Origin: Acanthosepion pharaonis
Taxonomy: Eukaryota; Mollusca; Cephalopoda; Sepiida; Sepiidae
NCBI GenBank assembly: GCA_903632075.3
Contig: CAHIKZ030005408.1
Span: 2,365,501 to 2,429,500, forward strand
Length of the DNA: 64,000 bases
Direction: 5' to 3'
In this document: positions 1 to 10,975 of the stretch, piece by piece
Numbering within the stretch: the stretch's first letter is position 1
Layout of the letters: each line of letters starts with the position of its first letter
Notes under the pieces: generated by a model
The model's database searches: none
What the model was told of the DNA's origin: nothing
What the model saw: the letters and a program-made list of their open reading frames with translations, nothing else
Program-made: the position numbers and the translations under genes

Positions 1-87
1 AATGATGTTGTCATGTATTATTGCAGAGTATACATGGGGTGATTTATGGCAGGCTGAACATTGAGAGCCAATACTTAGGGGTGGAGG

Positions 88-305
88 GTGAATGCTAAAG
101 GGATAAACATTATTTTTAGCAGAGACCCATATTCGAATAGAAGCTCCATTTATTTTAATCAGTATTTATTTCGTCTTCTGGCTTTCTCGAGAAAGATTAT
201 TAAAAAAAATTATGCCCTCTGGCAGGACTCAAACCTGCATCCCCTGTTGCAGGAGAATCCAATTTTTAATTTGACATGCTTTGACTCTTTAGCTATGAAG
301 AACTT
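88..305 (-). mobile_element. tRNA-headed SINE (minus copy)
   Basis: On the minus strand a tRNA-like head near 305-195 contains a B-box-like GGTTTGAGTCCTG. It is followed by a body with CCAGAAGACGAAATAAATAC and GGGTCTCTGCTAAAAATAA. The same body occurs at 310-572, 30348-30490 and 30600-30785. The head resembles Ser/Leu tRNAs, with a long variable region and a CTCCTGCAAC segment. It lies head-to-head with the next copy. Confidence 0.6.
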
Positions 306-309
306 CACA

Positions 310-572
310 ATCAAGCAAGGTTCTATTTGTCTTTAAATGGTTGAGTGGTCAAAACATGTTGGATTAAATGATGGTTTCTCCTGCAAAGGGGGAAACATGT
401 TTGAATCCCGCTGGAGGAAGCATTTTTCTTGAATGTACAGGCCAGTAGATTAAATAAGATACTGTTTAAAATAAACAGTGCATTTACTCAAATATGGGTA
501 TCCACTAAAAATAACATTTAAAATAATAAAAATATGTCAGACTAAAAAATAAAATTCATTAATTCTTTAGAA
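310..572 (+). mobile_element. tRNA-headed SINE (plus copy)
   Basis: The head has an A-box-like TGGTTGAGTGGTCAAAAC and a B-box-like GTTTGAATCCCGC near 390-405. The tail contains AATATGGGTATCCACTAAAA and ends near AAAATTCATTAATTCTTTAG. The tail is nearly identical to 30400-30490. It faces away from the minus copy at 88-305, so transcripts through this region could form a hairpin. Confidence 0.62.
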
Positions 573-1991
573 TATGATATAAATTTTTATTTATAAGAAC
601 AATGTTGGGTAATTGAATGACAAAATGCAAAAATTCTATACAACATGTTTTTCCCTCTAAAAATTCTATATTATTCATTTCATACTCTAAAGACCATATT
701 AATGTGTGTAGTATTTGTACATGTACAACAATTGAGACAAATTTATCTAAACTTAATATAAAATCTGTTACAACTCCTAAAACAATAAATTGCTTAATTA
801 ATACAAAGCAATATAAAAATAAGCTAAAAACTGAAGTAGGAATTTACACTATAAGCCTGTAATGATTGTCACAAAAAATACATCGTAGAAACTTTGAGGA
901 ATTTAAATAAAAGATTATATGAACAGAAAAGAGATTTTATAACAAAGCAACACATTCAATGCATTATTTTTTCATTGTGATTAATGTGACTATCATTTGC
1001 ATTTAAAAATGCTGCTTTCATTAAAAAACAAAAGTAATTTATGAAGGCAAAAGTTTATAGAAAATGCACTGATTTCTGAGTCTTCTGTGGTAAACTTGAA
1101 TTTAGGCTTTACAACATTTCACCTTTCTTAACAAATTTTGTTGTCACAGTGTGGGATATTTAAAAACAGCAGCAATAAAAACAAAAGTGTTGAGAAAACA
1201 AATATCATTGGCTGAGCTGTGCATCTGGATATGTTGGATGCCAAAAATTTAAAAATTTGACATTCATACATCTTCATTGCTTCCCCTCAGTGCATAATTA
1301 TAACTGATGCATGTTTTATATTTCCCCACTCCCTATATATATAAGGACTCTTATATTCTGTGCTAAGGGAATAAATACTTAAACACCAGGTGGATAATAG
1401 AAGAAAGGTTTATTGTACACAACCAGTACAATATGAAATATGGTACAGTTATACACACAGGTCAATCTAGTAGTGAGTGCCACTAATTGGAAGGTCAGAC
1501 GTGCTTGAGTCTCTTGTAGACAGTTACTTACTGCCTATAGTGTAATCAATCATTCATGGGGGTGGCTGGTTATTCTATTACATCAAGGACAAAATGCATT
1601 ACATAGAATTTTTTTCCCTCTTTGTTATTCAATTATCCTATGTTGCACACTATCTGAACTGGTAATTAACTTTTATCACACTGTATGCGACTTCATTTGC
1701 TGTACAAAAAGTTTCTTTCCATTGAAGGTGACTCTGATCCCCAAACAATAGTGTGTTTGAATTTCATAGTTGTGTTATCATATCCTGCCATGGCAACAGA
1801 AAACAACTTTGAGTGAAATTAACAATAAGGATACTGCAATTGAGAGGTCTTGAAAAATAGTGCAGTGGAAAAGGAAGTAATATTAATTATGCAGAGTGCT
1901 AAAGAATAAGAAAATTAAAAAAAAATTATTAGCTTTTTCAAAAAGCATTTTTTTTTTATTCCAATTTATTAAACAGTATTTCTTTTTATAT
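573..1991. other. AT-rich intron sequence, no gene
   Basis: No exon, RNA gene or recognised transposon was found. The stretch 1340-1610 is less AT-rich than its surroundings and may be an unclassified old repeat. Confidence 0.5.
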
Positions 1992-2053
1992 AGGTATCTC
2001 AACTTTGGAATGTTCATGAGTTTTAATATGACCATTCCAATGTTGAGTTACCT
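1992..2053. repeat. 21-bp inverted repeat (hairpin)
   Basis: The arms at 1992-2012 and 2033-2053 (AGGTATCTCAACTTTGGAATG-type, 19 of 21 matching) surround a 20-nt loop, 72 bp beyond the exon 14 donor in the intron. It may be a small MITE remnant. Confidence 0.65.
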
Positions 2054-2124
2054 TTTAAAAAAATATAACATTTTTCTTTTTTTAAAAATGGCCAACAGAT
2101 TCTGATTCAAATAAAAACATTTAC

Positions 2125-2208
2125 CTGCCACAAAAGTGAAAGCGCCCCTGCTATAGCCTCTTTGCTGCCTTCAGAAGGAGTCCGTACATAAAAGATCACA
2201 TAACCAAT
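2125..2208 (-). CDS. UNC80: UNC80 exon 14 of window (last visible)
   Basis: This exon has acceptor TTTTTTTCTAG|ATTGGT and donor TGGCAG|GTAAAT. It is 84 nt, 28 codons in phase 0 (residues 603-630). It encodes IGYVIFYVRTPSEGSKEA then IAGALSLLWQ. The YVRTP ... LSLLWQ pattern fits the UNC80 segment after LFNYL. The gene must continue to the left. No further exon was recognised in positions 1-2124, so the intron after it is at least 2.1 kb. Confidence 0.93.
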
Positions 2209-2329
2209 CTAGAAAAAAAATAAATAAAAGGAAAATTCCTTAATTAATTCTTTACTTACATACTTTACTTATATATAAAATACATTAACCAATCAACAAA
2301 AGGTATCAAATTAAAAGTAGAAATCTTAC

Positions 2330-2416
2330 CAAATAGTTGAATAATGAATGTGCCATTTGCGCTGGAAGATCTCGAAAGTAAAGCAGTAGCTTTCTCAGAA
2401 GAAACATCAATTCCTC
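2330..2416 (-). CDS. UNC80: UNC80 exon 13 of window
   Basis: This exon has acceptor TTCACTTCAG|GAGGAA and donor TATTTG|GTAAGA. It is 87 nt, 29 codons in phase 0 (residues 574-602). It encodes EELMFLLRKLLLYFRDLP then AQMAHSLFNYL. LRKLLL ... DLPAQ ... LFNYL is a conserved UNC80 helix pair directly after the FLEKLT block. No ATG-initiated reading frame of useful size covers it; it was found by reading the strand between splice sites. Confidence 0.93.
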
Positions 2417-3740
2417 CTGAAGTGAAAATAGCAAAGTTTTAACAAAGAAAAATATTTACAGTGAGCCAATAAAGGAGATAGGCAGACATTATTTGATTCC
2501 ATTTGACTCATATTAGTTTTACAATTTGAATTCAAACAACTTCAGAATTTTATTAAAAAAGTAAAGATAACTAAAAACGGATGGATGTTTAACAAATTAT
2601 ATAAATAAACAAATCTATTTTGAAACATAATCAGGTTCTATTTTGCTATTGTGTAATAAAAATAAAGATGGATAAAATTTTGCTTTGATTTAAACAGGTT
2701 TTAAAAAAATGCTCTTAAGTTTTCAAACAAAGAGAAATGTATATTTTTACACATATAAAAACGAACCACAGCAAATATCAGAGATGTTTTTTTTCTTTAA
2801 TAAACAAAACAAGAAAATTATATTTTGTCTGTTAATTTTTGGTTAGAAGACTTGAATGAAGCTTTAACAAACAACTTTTATGTGATATTCTGAATATTCT
2901 CAGGAATAAGTTTTTTCCTAGTAATCTCCCTTTGACTTACTATTAATAACCTCCCTTCATTGCCACTTTCCTGATGTAAAATGTAGCCATCTTGTTAGTT
3001 CATTACTGCCTTCTAAAGGTTTCACTTTCACCACTTCAATTTATATGTTATGTTTTCTGTTTATTATAAACTAAATTGAAAATATAAGGAGTAATCAGAA
3101 CATGTGTAAAATTATTCAAGGTAGTTTAATCAAAATGTTTAAATAAATATGCAGTTGTGATTTTTATAAAAATTACAGTAAAATTTAATTTGTTAATGCA
3201 TTCATTTTTAAAACATTTAATATTTTAGTTTCTTTAATTTTTGTTATAACTGGTATTAAATTAAAAACAAATAAACAGTTAAAGATTGAATGGATCAAAA
3301 AAATATTTCCTAAGCATCTAAATGGTGTTTTTTTTCCTGCTACAAACAACTATGATAAAATTAAAAAGCAAACAAAAAACAACTTTATTGTGATTTTGGT
3401 TTAAAATTATTAGAGTAAAGGTTTTTTTTCAAGATGGTTCCAGAATGATGGTAAGAAAAATTTAATCAAGCCCCAATTCATTTCAATAAAATACCGATTT
3501 CTATCACCTTAACAAACAGCAACTTAAATGTTGACTGGAAATGAAAAAATAATCTGAATAAAATGAAGTCTCATATTATTTAGTAAATCTATTCAAGAGA
3601 GTTTTCTTTCTTGTTGAGAAAAAAAAGTAAAAAAAATTTAAACAAAAAAATATTAACAGCAAAATATTTCCAGATCACAACAGCAAAAAATAATTTTTCA
3701 TCAAATTAAAGACTTGTAACGCTAAATCAGACATAATTTT
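2417..3740. other. Intron sequence, nothing recognised
   Basis: This is AT-rich sequence with A and T homopolymer runs between exon 13 and the exon-14-like duplicate. No coding or repeat structure could be supported. Confidence 0.5.
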
Positions 3741-3794
3741 TTAGCACCCCTGCTGTAGCCTCTTTGTTGCCTTCAGAAGGAATCTGTACATAAA
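3741..3794 (-). pseudogene. Partial duplicate of UNC80 exon 14
   Basis: About 54 bp match the middle of exon 14 (2139-2192) with only five differences, all transitions. Read on the minus strand the frame stays open, FYVQIPSEGNKEATAGVL, then runs through KNY to a stop. The 5' end of exon 14 and its CAG|GTAAAT donor are missing. Where the real donor should be, the sequence is unrelated. It lies in the intron upstream of exon 13, out of order with the protein. It is most likely a dead local duplication rather than an alternative exon. Confidence 0.75.
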
Positions 3795-4239
3795 AGAATA
3801 GAATATTTAATTGAAAAAAAATATATAAACAAGAATTTATTTTCCATTATGTTCTGCTTTTAGTAACAAATTCTTTTGAGTTGGTTTATTTTTATGAAGC
3901 AATGAGTTTTCTTTCAAGATTAAATAAACTACATTTGTGACACAATGGCATCTGACCATGCTGAGGACATACATGAAGTCAAGTGACCTCTAAATGATTT
4001 TATCTGGGATTGAAAGGTTTGGTGTTTTATGACCAACAGTAAAGATCTTCAAAATGTTCACAAGTAATTAAAAAGAAAATGAAGTAAATAAATGAAAACT
4101 TTTGAGATCAAGTGGCACATGACCAGAAGTTGGGGAATTTCAGCCATAGGCTTGTATATGTAGGGTAACAGAGAAAGACAATTTTTTTTATTAGTATATT
4201 TAAAAAAAGCAATGATAGTCTTCTTTCAAGATTAGATAA

Positions 4240-4630
4240 TCTGTAACATTCTTATTGTACAGACTAATAAGAACACACGTCTAAATTTCTCCTATGCAAA
4301 ATTATTGTTTATTCAACTTTCAATTTTGTCAATATAACTGAGTGGATCTGTGTGGCTAGGACTTCTCTGAATGTGGATTCTTCTCTTAAGGATGTAAGTG
4401 ATTCTCTACTTATTTCCTCTTGAGTGTGTGCATATATATCCTCCTGTCATTGGTCATCCCATGTGTGCTCATCCTAAGTACAGCTGTGCCAATTATCTGT
4501 TTACATGCTGAAGACAGCCACTGACATAGCGTAAGGTGTGAATCTGCATGTTGTAGTTCGGTCACCATCCCAGGTAACTTCCTGATGCACCTGCTTCTCT
4601 GATGTATGTGACACTGGGATGAGTAACATA
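4240..4630. repeat. Dispersed repeat, copy 1
   Basis: This segment aligns by eye with 32660-33010 in the same orientation. Shared features are AAAATTATTGTTTATTCAC-type text, a TGTCAATATAACT-like block, TATATATCCT, a GCTGAAGACAGCCACTGACA-like block and the terminal CTGATGTA. No coding potential was seen, and the family is unknown. Confidence 0.5.
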
Positions 4631-4978
4631 ATTTAAAAAAAAAACTATATAAATGCTAATAAACTAGAAAAATTATATTTAAAACTATATTTTTTTTATT
4701 TAGATTGTTCCACTTGTAGAAATATATTTGAGTCAAGACAAATTTCAGTTCCATTTTTAGATTCAATTTCAAAGAAAAAAACATAAAATGTAAAATTCAG
4801 CTAAGAATTATAAAAAATACTGAATGAACACATGTGCAATGACTAAAAATGTTTTTTTAAGTTAATACATTTTTGGACAAATTTTAAATTTGAGAAAAAA
4901 ATTATATTATTCAAATATGGAACACTTGTAGATAAGCATAAAACATTTTAAAGATGAAAAACTAGAAAGCGTCATCAC

Positions 4979-5079
4979 CTGTCTTTCTTTATTGGTGAGT
5001 TTTTCCAAAAAATGTCTGAGGAATAATGCTGGGTCTTCAACTAGACATTTCCAGATTACTTTACGTGCCATGTCAGCCA
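4979..5079 (-). CDS. UNC80: UNC80 exon 12 of window
   Basis: This exon has acceptor TTTATTTCAG|TGGCTG and donor AGACAG|GTGATG. It is 101 nt: two bases complete Val540, then residues 541-573. It encodes ADMARKVIWKCLVED, PALFLRHFLEKLTNKERQ. EDPALFLRHFLEKLT is a highly conserved UNC80 HEAT-like helix pair. The exon leaves in phase 0. The following 2.6 kb intron contains a partial copy of exon 14 (3741-3794). Confidence 0.95.
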
Positions 5080-5180
5080 CTGAAATAAAAATATAGGAAT
5101 TCATTCAAATTTGCAAGAACAGTGTGAATGGATATTTTCAAGATATACAAAAGGTAACCATGCCAAAAATTTCTATTTGA

Positions 5181-5440
5181 ACAGGAGTAGAGGTTTGTCC
5201 CTTGATTCACATTTAGGATTGGGTTTCTGGTTCCTTCTAAAGTCTACCTCAGATCTATACTTTTAAAATCTCCACCTAAACACTGAAATTTTATTTACTA
5301 TTTATATTTATTTTTATTTTTCTTTCCTCAGTAGGAGTACATAGGTTTGCCTATGGTCCGGTTCACAATCTTTCTTGGACAGGAGTAGAGTTCTATCGCT
5401 GGTTTTCTGTTTAGGGTCAGGTTTCTGGTTCCCTCTTCTT
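5181..5440. repeat. Short direct repeat pair
   Basis: Two similar segments of about 60 bp (5181-5241 and 5381-5440) share AGGAGTAGAG, a TTTAGG core and GGTTTCTGGTTCC. They lie about 200 bp apart, just upstream of a LINE 3' end. Confidence 0.45.
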
Positions 5441-5535
5441 TTTCTTTCTCTTTCACTCCCAGTAACCACTTGCATCTTAGTAGCCTTATTGCCTTGGTTA
5501 TAGTGAATTAATTAAAAAATAAAATAAAATGACGC
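5440..5535 (+). mobile_element. LINE family A, 3' end fragment
   Basis: Only the terminal signature remains: CTCCCAGTAACCACTTGC, CTTAGTAGCCTTATTGCC, then an A-rich tail. The same signature ends the longer copies at 40735-41080, 60430-61165 and 62100-63175. Confidence 0.6.
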
Positions 5536-5949
5536 ATTAAATAATTGATGATGATTTCCCAAGACTGAAGTTTTGCTGCTATATCTATTAATTCAGACAA
5601 TGCAGAATCATAGCTTAAAAAATTAAAATAATATAAGCTTGATTTGTTTTTAAGGGTAATCAACCCTTTGAAGGTTATTTAAAACCAAAAAATATTTCGA
5701 TTTTTAGGAAGTTGTTCACAAATGGTCCCACATCTAAGTAGTCACTAGATGCTGCTTAACACTGGTGACCGAACTGCTGTTTTCAATGTGATTTAACTGT
5801 AAGCCTATAACTACAAGATGAAGACAAATAACAGAAATAAGATTTAAAGAAAAATGTCATAAAATATTCAGTTAACTTGAGATTATTACAGGATTAATAC
5901 TTGTTGGAAAGAAGCAAAAGAAATAATCACACACCTGAAAATTATACAA

Positions 5950-6740
5950 GAAATATTTCTGATCAAAATTGACCTAATAACAGTCTATAAACTTATTATT
6001 TCATTCTTGTATCAGACTAAGATTACTCTTGTATTAGAAGAAATTCAGTCAGAGTTATTGGTCTTCATAATTAACTCAGTCAAAACAGAACGCATAATCT
6101 TAAGTCAAAATTGAACAATCAAAACAGGATCTGGCACACATCTCAACTGTGTAGAAGAATTTACTTATCTTGATAGTAAAATCTTAAGCTGCAAAAGTAA
6201 TATAAACATATATTGGTAAAGCATGAGTTTCCATCAACAGGTTATCTCTAGTGTGGAAATCTAGATTTCGAGACAAGATGAAAAGAAGCCTCTTTCAGGC
6301 AACTGTTACCTCTGTTCTATTGTAGGACTGCTCAACATGAACCTTTATCTCAAAACTGGAAAGAATATTGGATAGAGACTATGCTTGCTTGCCAAGAGCA
6401 GCTGTGAATGTCAGTTGGAGTGATCGTCTGACCAATGAGCAATTATTTGGGAACTTTTGTCTATTATCAGACATCATCAAAGAGCAGAGAGTCAAATTTG
6501 AAGGAGATTGTTGGAGAGCTAAAACTGAAATTGTTAGTGAAGTTATTTTGTGGGAGCTTACACAAGGAAGAGCAAGCAGAGGACAGCAAGCCAAGACCTA
6601 TATGAAGCAGATTTGTGATGGCATAAAATACAATCTCTCTGATCTGCTGAATATGATGAACAATAGAATTAGATGGTGACAGAGCCATTGGGAATCTGTA
6701 CAAACAGTACAACTGGTTGATGAACTGGAGCTGCTCAATT
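5950..6740 (+). mobile_element. RTE-like LINE, C-terminal fragment
   Basis: The broken translation includes CVEEFTYLDSKIL, a region like LLYG...W and an open stretch at 6368-6679. That stretch has NVSWSDRLTNEQLF, RVKFEGDCWRAKTEIVS and LWELTQGRASRGQQAKTY. This is the typical C-terminal tail after the reverse transcriptase in RTE-type non-LTR elements. It is 5' truncated and frame-damaged, so it is dead. LINE family B follows it immediately. Confidence 0.7.
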
Positions 6741-7222
6741 CTCACTTTCCAACCTTGACAGAGTTCAAAAGTTTTTACATGAACTTTTGGGGGATGAATT
6801 CCACCCTACAACATCTTTCTCACAGACAATGCATTGCTAGCCTCTCACCAATATATCACCATTTTGATGGCAAATATTCAGACATTATATTCCTTAGTTC
6901 CACCACTTCAGACCTTTACAAGTAGGATGTGCCATGCCACATACACAGGATCAAATCATCTACATTCCCTTTGTATTCCATTGGTAAGGAGGAAGTGTCA
7001 CTCAGACAGCTTCTTCCCTAGAATTGTATTACAGACTCTGAAGAGGATACTTCCCTGATCACTATGATCTTAACCTAAGTCGAGGCTAACTGTTACCTAT
7101 CCTACATATCCTCATAATATCTATTTCTTACTTCCTTCTTTTATGCCTTTACAACAACCGCATACAGTAATCCCCTACCTTGGGTGGCTCTTGAGCCTTG
7201 TATTGGGTGAACAAATAAAAAA
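6741..7222 (+). mobile_element. LINE family B, 3' end
   Basis: It begins in the region homologous to 42695 and reads through HSLCIPLVRRKCHSDSFF, PRIVLQTL in one frame. It ends with the family signature CTTGGGTGGCTCTTGAGCC, TTGTATTGGGTGAACAAAT and poly-A. Jockey/CR1-like elements end this way. It is truncated and has stops, so it is inactive. Confidence 0.65.
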
Positions 7223-7364
7223 AAAATGCAACACCATAATGAAAATCATAAAAATCTTATTTTGGATAGATCTTAAAAATATGTGTGTATGAACATCACA
7301 CAGGCTGATACAGAGTTTAATAGATATTGTCTTTGTACCAAAATAGATTCATTGGTTGACCACT

Positions 7365-7850
7365 CCCAAGTTCACCAAATACAAAGGTCAAGAGCCACTC
7401 AAGGTAGGGGGTTACAGTTATTGAATGAGGTGTGTAATATGAATGTAAAGAGGGGATGGCAGAAAGTAAATACAAGAAGGATAGATAATGATGGACACTT
7501 TACTCGAAGAGGTTAAGATTTTAGTGTTCAGGGAAGCATCCATGTGGGAGTCTATTCTACAAATCAATTCTTGAGAAAAATCAGTGAGTGGAACTTCCTC
7601 CTTACTTTTGGAATACAGAGGAAATGGAGGTGATATGACTATATAAAAGTAACATGGCAAGTCCTGGTTGTAAAAGTCTGAACTGGTGGAATGTAGCTAA
7701 TGGAAATAAAGCATGATCCCATAAATCTAATAAATAACTGTTCAATGATAGAATAGTAGGAAGATTAAACTCAATAGTTAGATTATTGGAACTAGACAAA
7801 CATCTCAACACACCTGTTTGACACACTAATACCTTGATGACCACAGAATT
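7365..7850 (-). mobile_element. LINE family B, 3' end (minus)
   Basis: The reverse complement starts with the AGCCACTCAAGGTAGGGGG-type signature at 7390. Upstream it has frame pieces such as SQELICRIDSHMDASLN. It is about 80% similar by eye to the next copy at 7985-8315, so the two may descend from a local duplication. Confidence 0.6.
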
Positions 7851-7984
7851 AAATATACGATTAGAAATTAGTCAGTTATGATTATAAACCAAAATAATGA
7901 TGTGCATAGAAGTTAAATATCATATCCTCATATTATTTCCCCAAACTCTTTCAAAAATCACCCTGTGTCTTATTTTTTTTTATA

Positions 7985-8315
7985 TACTAAAGTTTACCCA
8001 ATACAAGCCCCGAGAGCCACACAAGATAGAGTTACTGACAAAATAATTATGAGTGAGGTGAATGATATGAATGGAAAAGAAGGTAGTAGGATGTGAAGAT
8101 AAGTAGGATAGATAACAACTAACCAACAACTTGAAGAGTTTAAGATTGTAGTGTTCAGATAAGCATCCATGCAGGAGTCTGTTCCATAAAGTAGCAGTTC
8201 GAGGGAAAAAAGCAATGAGTGGAACTTCCTTGTTACTTTTGGAATACAGAGGTGATATGACTATATAAAAGTAACATGGCAAGTCCTAGTTGTAAAAGTC
8301 TGAACTGGTGGGGAA
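7985..8315 (-). mobile_element. LINE family B, 3' end (second minus copy)
   Basis: It shares with the previous copy AGCCACACAAGATAGAG, AAGCATCCATGCAGGAGTC and GAATACAGAGGTGATATG, TATAAAAGTAACATGGCAAG. A frame fragment resembles FFPRTATLWNRL. Both copies stop at the AACTGGTGG block near their right ends. Confidence 0.6.
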
Positions 8316-8569
8316 AAAAGAATTTAAAATGAGGTTTACAGTAGCCACAATGGCAACCAACTGGCAATCACTGACATCATGATGGAAATGATTATCAGGC
8401 ACTATGATGGCAACAAAAAGAGTAAAACTTGCAATTAGACAAATCAGTTTAATTTTCATGGACAACATGAGTGGCATGACCAACATCAAGGACTACAAAA
8501 ATACTTCTGAGTTGTCTGTTCAACTTTGACATGAATAAGCCTAAACTTCCTCACTAAGACCAAACCAAA

Positions 8570-9320
8570 CACCTAGTACTACTACTACTTCTATGTGCCA
8601 CATTCCTTCTTGATGTTAGTGATCATAGCTCTCCACAATTTCCTATCCTCTGTAGCTCTTAATAAATTTTGTCTTTTTGCTATCTCTCATAATCCTTGTT
8701 TTGTCAAATCATTTACACAAGATCATTAGATAGGTTAAGTGCTGTTTTCTTCTGTTCCTCTTGCATTCAATATGTACTGTGAGTATCAAATTTTCCAAGC
8801 CCTCTTTCCTCATTATGGGCCCTAGAAATTTCAACTGATTCTTTCTGATGTTAAGTATATTTTTATTTCCATTTTCTGTAAAACTTTGTAGCTGCTCATA
8901 TGTTCCATCCATGGCATTCTCAGCATCCTTCTGTAGAACATTTCTGTTGTTTCAAGTTTCTTCTTCATCTGTGAGGAGATTGTCCAGCATTCACTACCAT
9001 ATAGGAGGATCAATATTACATAACAGTTTAGTACTCTTTGTTTCTAATAAAATTTTTCTGTATCTTTGCTTAGTTTTTGAAAGGCATCTTTTGCAATCTC
9101 AATGTGCCTTGGGATTTCAGTGTCACACTTTCTGTCTTCTGTTAAAACACTCCCTAGATATTCAAATTGTTGTATTGGCTTGATTTTGATATCTCCAATT
9201 AGCTGTTCCTTTTGCTCTTCTTACAATTGATGATTAGTCCTTTCTTCTCACTTTCCTTTACTACCTTCTGTAGAAGTTCCTGTAGTTTCCTTTCTATGTC
9301 TACTATCAACACTGTGTCAA
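8570..9320 (-). mobile_element. RTE-like LINE, C-terminal fragment (minus)
   Basis: Minus-strand pieces include MILLYGSECWTISSQMKKK and FYRRMLRMPWMEHMS. They are followed by NIRKNQLKFLGPIMRKEGL and ENLILTVHIECKR. LLYG-x-W-T-I and KFLG-IMRKEG are hallmarks of RTE-type elements. Frameshifts separate the pieces. The 5' side runs directly into the 30-bp array at 9331. Confidence 0.72.
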
Positions 9321-9330
9321 GTTTATAATG

Positions 9331-9660
9331 AATCCCTGAGAGCGCCTGATCAATGGCACCTCACCTGGATAGCGCCTGATCAATGGCACCTTACCTGGAT
9401 AGCGCATGATCAATGGCACCTCTCCCTGAGAACGCCTAATCAATGGCACCTCATCCTGAGAACGCCTGATCAATGGCACCTCATCCTGAGAACGCCTGAT
9501 CAATGGCACCTCATCCTGAGAACGCCTGATCAATGGCACCTCTCCCTGAGAGTGCTTGATCAATGGCACTTCTCCCTGAGAGCACCTGATTAATGGCACC
9601 TCTCCCTGAGAGCAACTGATCAATGGCATCTCTCCTTGAGAGCACCTGATCAATGGCACC
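9331..9660. repeat. 30-bp minisatellite, 11 exact-length units
   Basis: Eleven consecutive 30-bp units without a single insertion or deletion cover 9331-9660. A typical unit reads CCTGAGAACGCC, TGATCAATGGCACCTCAT. Base changes only occur between units. The minus strand stays open through the array as a decapeptide repeat, roughly V-P-L-I-R-R-S-Q-(D/G)-E, preceded by Met and ending at a stop at 9306. The open frame follows from a period divisible by three, so expression is not implied. Confidence 0.93.
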
Positions 9661-10499
9661 TTGTTATATTAGCAGCTAGAGAAGAAAACTTTTTCGGTTT
9701 GTTTTTGATATCTTACAATGTGAAAAATTATCATAAAATCATATATCATAGTTTTCAATAATCAAGTAAATAGTCAAACTGAATATGACAACTGCTTGTT
9801 CTTGTGTAGAGGAGATAATTCATAGTCTCACCACTTCACATATTTGAATTGTTAAGAACCAAGTTACATAAAAGTTGCATAAAGCACTTATATAATACTG
9901 ATAGTCATAGTTTTAAATCTTCACCAAACTATTTATCTTAATATACAGTAGTAATTTTAACATTGATTAGTTTTAACCTATGAAAACTTCACAATTCTCC
10001 TATTTGAATTTTCTGATGTATCTTAAATGGTGAATTCTGCGATAATAAAATATTCATAAAAGTTCCCCTATCACATGGTTAAATATTTGAGCTTAACAAC
10101 TTTAACAAAATATTGTAATAACAATCATAAATATGAATGCAGGTTGTTATTTTAAGAAGTGGGTACAAATGAAAAGATTTGAAATTAACAACTTTTCTAT
10201 TTCACTGAAACAGCCTTTAAAGACTTCTATATTCCCTTCTTTCTTTCTTATTCTTTCATTTTCTCGCTGAAACCAAGTAGTTTCTTTTCCTCTCTTTCTA
10301 CATTATGAAAATAGAATAGTCCATTATTTATGAGGTACTGGCAGGGCTTAATGGTCGTGCAAACTAACAAAAGGAGGAACAAGCACAATTATAATAGAGT
10401 GTTTTGACCAGTGGTGTTTCTGTAAAGAATTTCTTTCTTTTGTTACTTTTAGAAATAGTTTGAATAAGGAATCTCATTTCAATCATTATCTATCTTCTT
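9661..10499. other. Intron sequence, nothing recognised
   Basis: Unique-looking AT-rich sequence between the minisatellite and a LINE 3' end. Confidence 0.45.
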
Positions 10500-10615
10500 T
10501 TTCATCATAATCCTTACTTCCTATCACCTCTTTTTACATTCAAATCACACTCCTCATTCAGTAAACTTCTATCTTGAGTAGCTCTTGAACCTTGTATTGA
10601 GTGAGCTTAAAAGTG
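10500..10615 (+). mobile_element. LINE family B, 3' terminal scrap
   Basis: It contains TATCTTGAGTAGCTCTTGAA, CCTTGTATTGAGTGAGC, which matches the terminal signature of the copies at 6741-7222 and 46640-46850. Confidence 0.55.
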
Positions 10616-10699
10616 TAAGTTATTCACTGCGTAGCCATATATAAGATTTAAATCTTTATATTTTCTAATTTTAAATTAATGAATAAATTTAAAAATTAC

Positions 10700-10834
10700 C
10701 TGAGATTCCATCAGCATTAACATCAAAGTCATCCATTAAGTGAAGGATTGGAAGGACAGCAACACACATGCAAGAAGGAAAGAAACTTGGAACTTGTTGC
10801 ATGTGATGGATGTGTTCAGTTCTCTCTTCATCTC
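10700..10834 (-). CDS. UNC80: UNC80 exon 11 of window
   Basis: This exon has acceptor TTTCTCAAAG|GAGATG and donor ATCTCAG|GTAATT. It is 135 nt: two bases finish Gly495, residues 496-539 follow, and one base of Val540 ends it. It encodes DEERTEHIHHMQQVP, SFFPSCMCVAVLPILHL and MDDFDVNADGIS. FFPSCMCVAVLPILHLMDD is the conserved hydrophobic helix block that follows the serine linker in UNC80. The A just before the acceptor AG and the A-rich tract upstream make this acceptor weaker than most. A 210-bp TA-flanked MITE lies about 140 bp upstream of the acceptor. Confidence 0.92.
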
Positions 10835-10975
10835 CTTTGAGAAAACAAACATTTTTTTTTTAAAACCAAAAACAAAAAAACAAAAACAAAAACAAAAAAT
10901 AAATTAATCAAACTTTGATAACACTTTTTATTCTATATTAATCCAAATCAGATGAACATGTGAAACCACTATCTA

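Noticed and set aside
190..420. Functional tRNA genes
   Set aside because: A- and B-box-like text is present, but the stems do not pair as a full cloverleaf and SINE bodies follow.
1..2124. Next UNC80 exon downstream of exon 14
   Set aside because: No minus-strand stretch with splice borders and a plausible continuation could be found; it is probably outside the window.
3741..3794. Mutually exclusive alternative exon 14
   Set aside because: It lacks a donor, is missing the exon start, and lies upstream of exon 13, so it cannot replace exon 14.
9306..9659. 117-codon minus-strand frame over the 30-bp array as a real protein gene
   Set aside because: A period divisible by three keeps a frame open by itself. 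No promoter, splice sites or similarity support a gene, so it is listed as a repeat only.
9331..9660. CRISPR-like array
   Set aside because: Units are contiguous 30-mers without unique spacers, in an animal genome.
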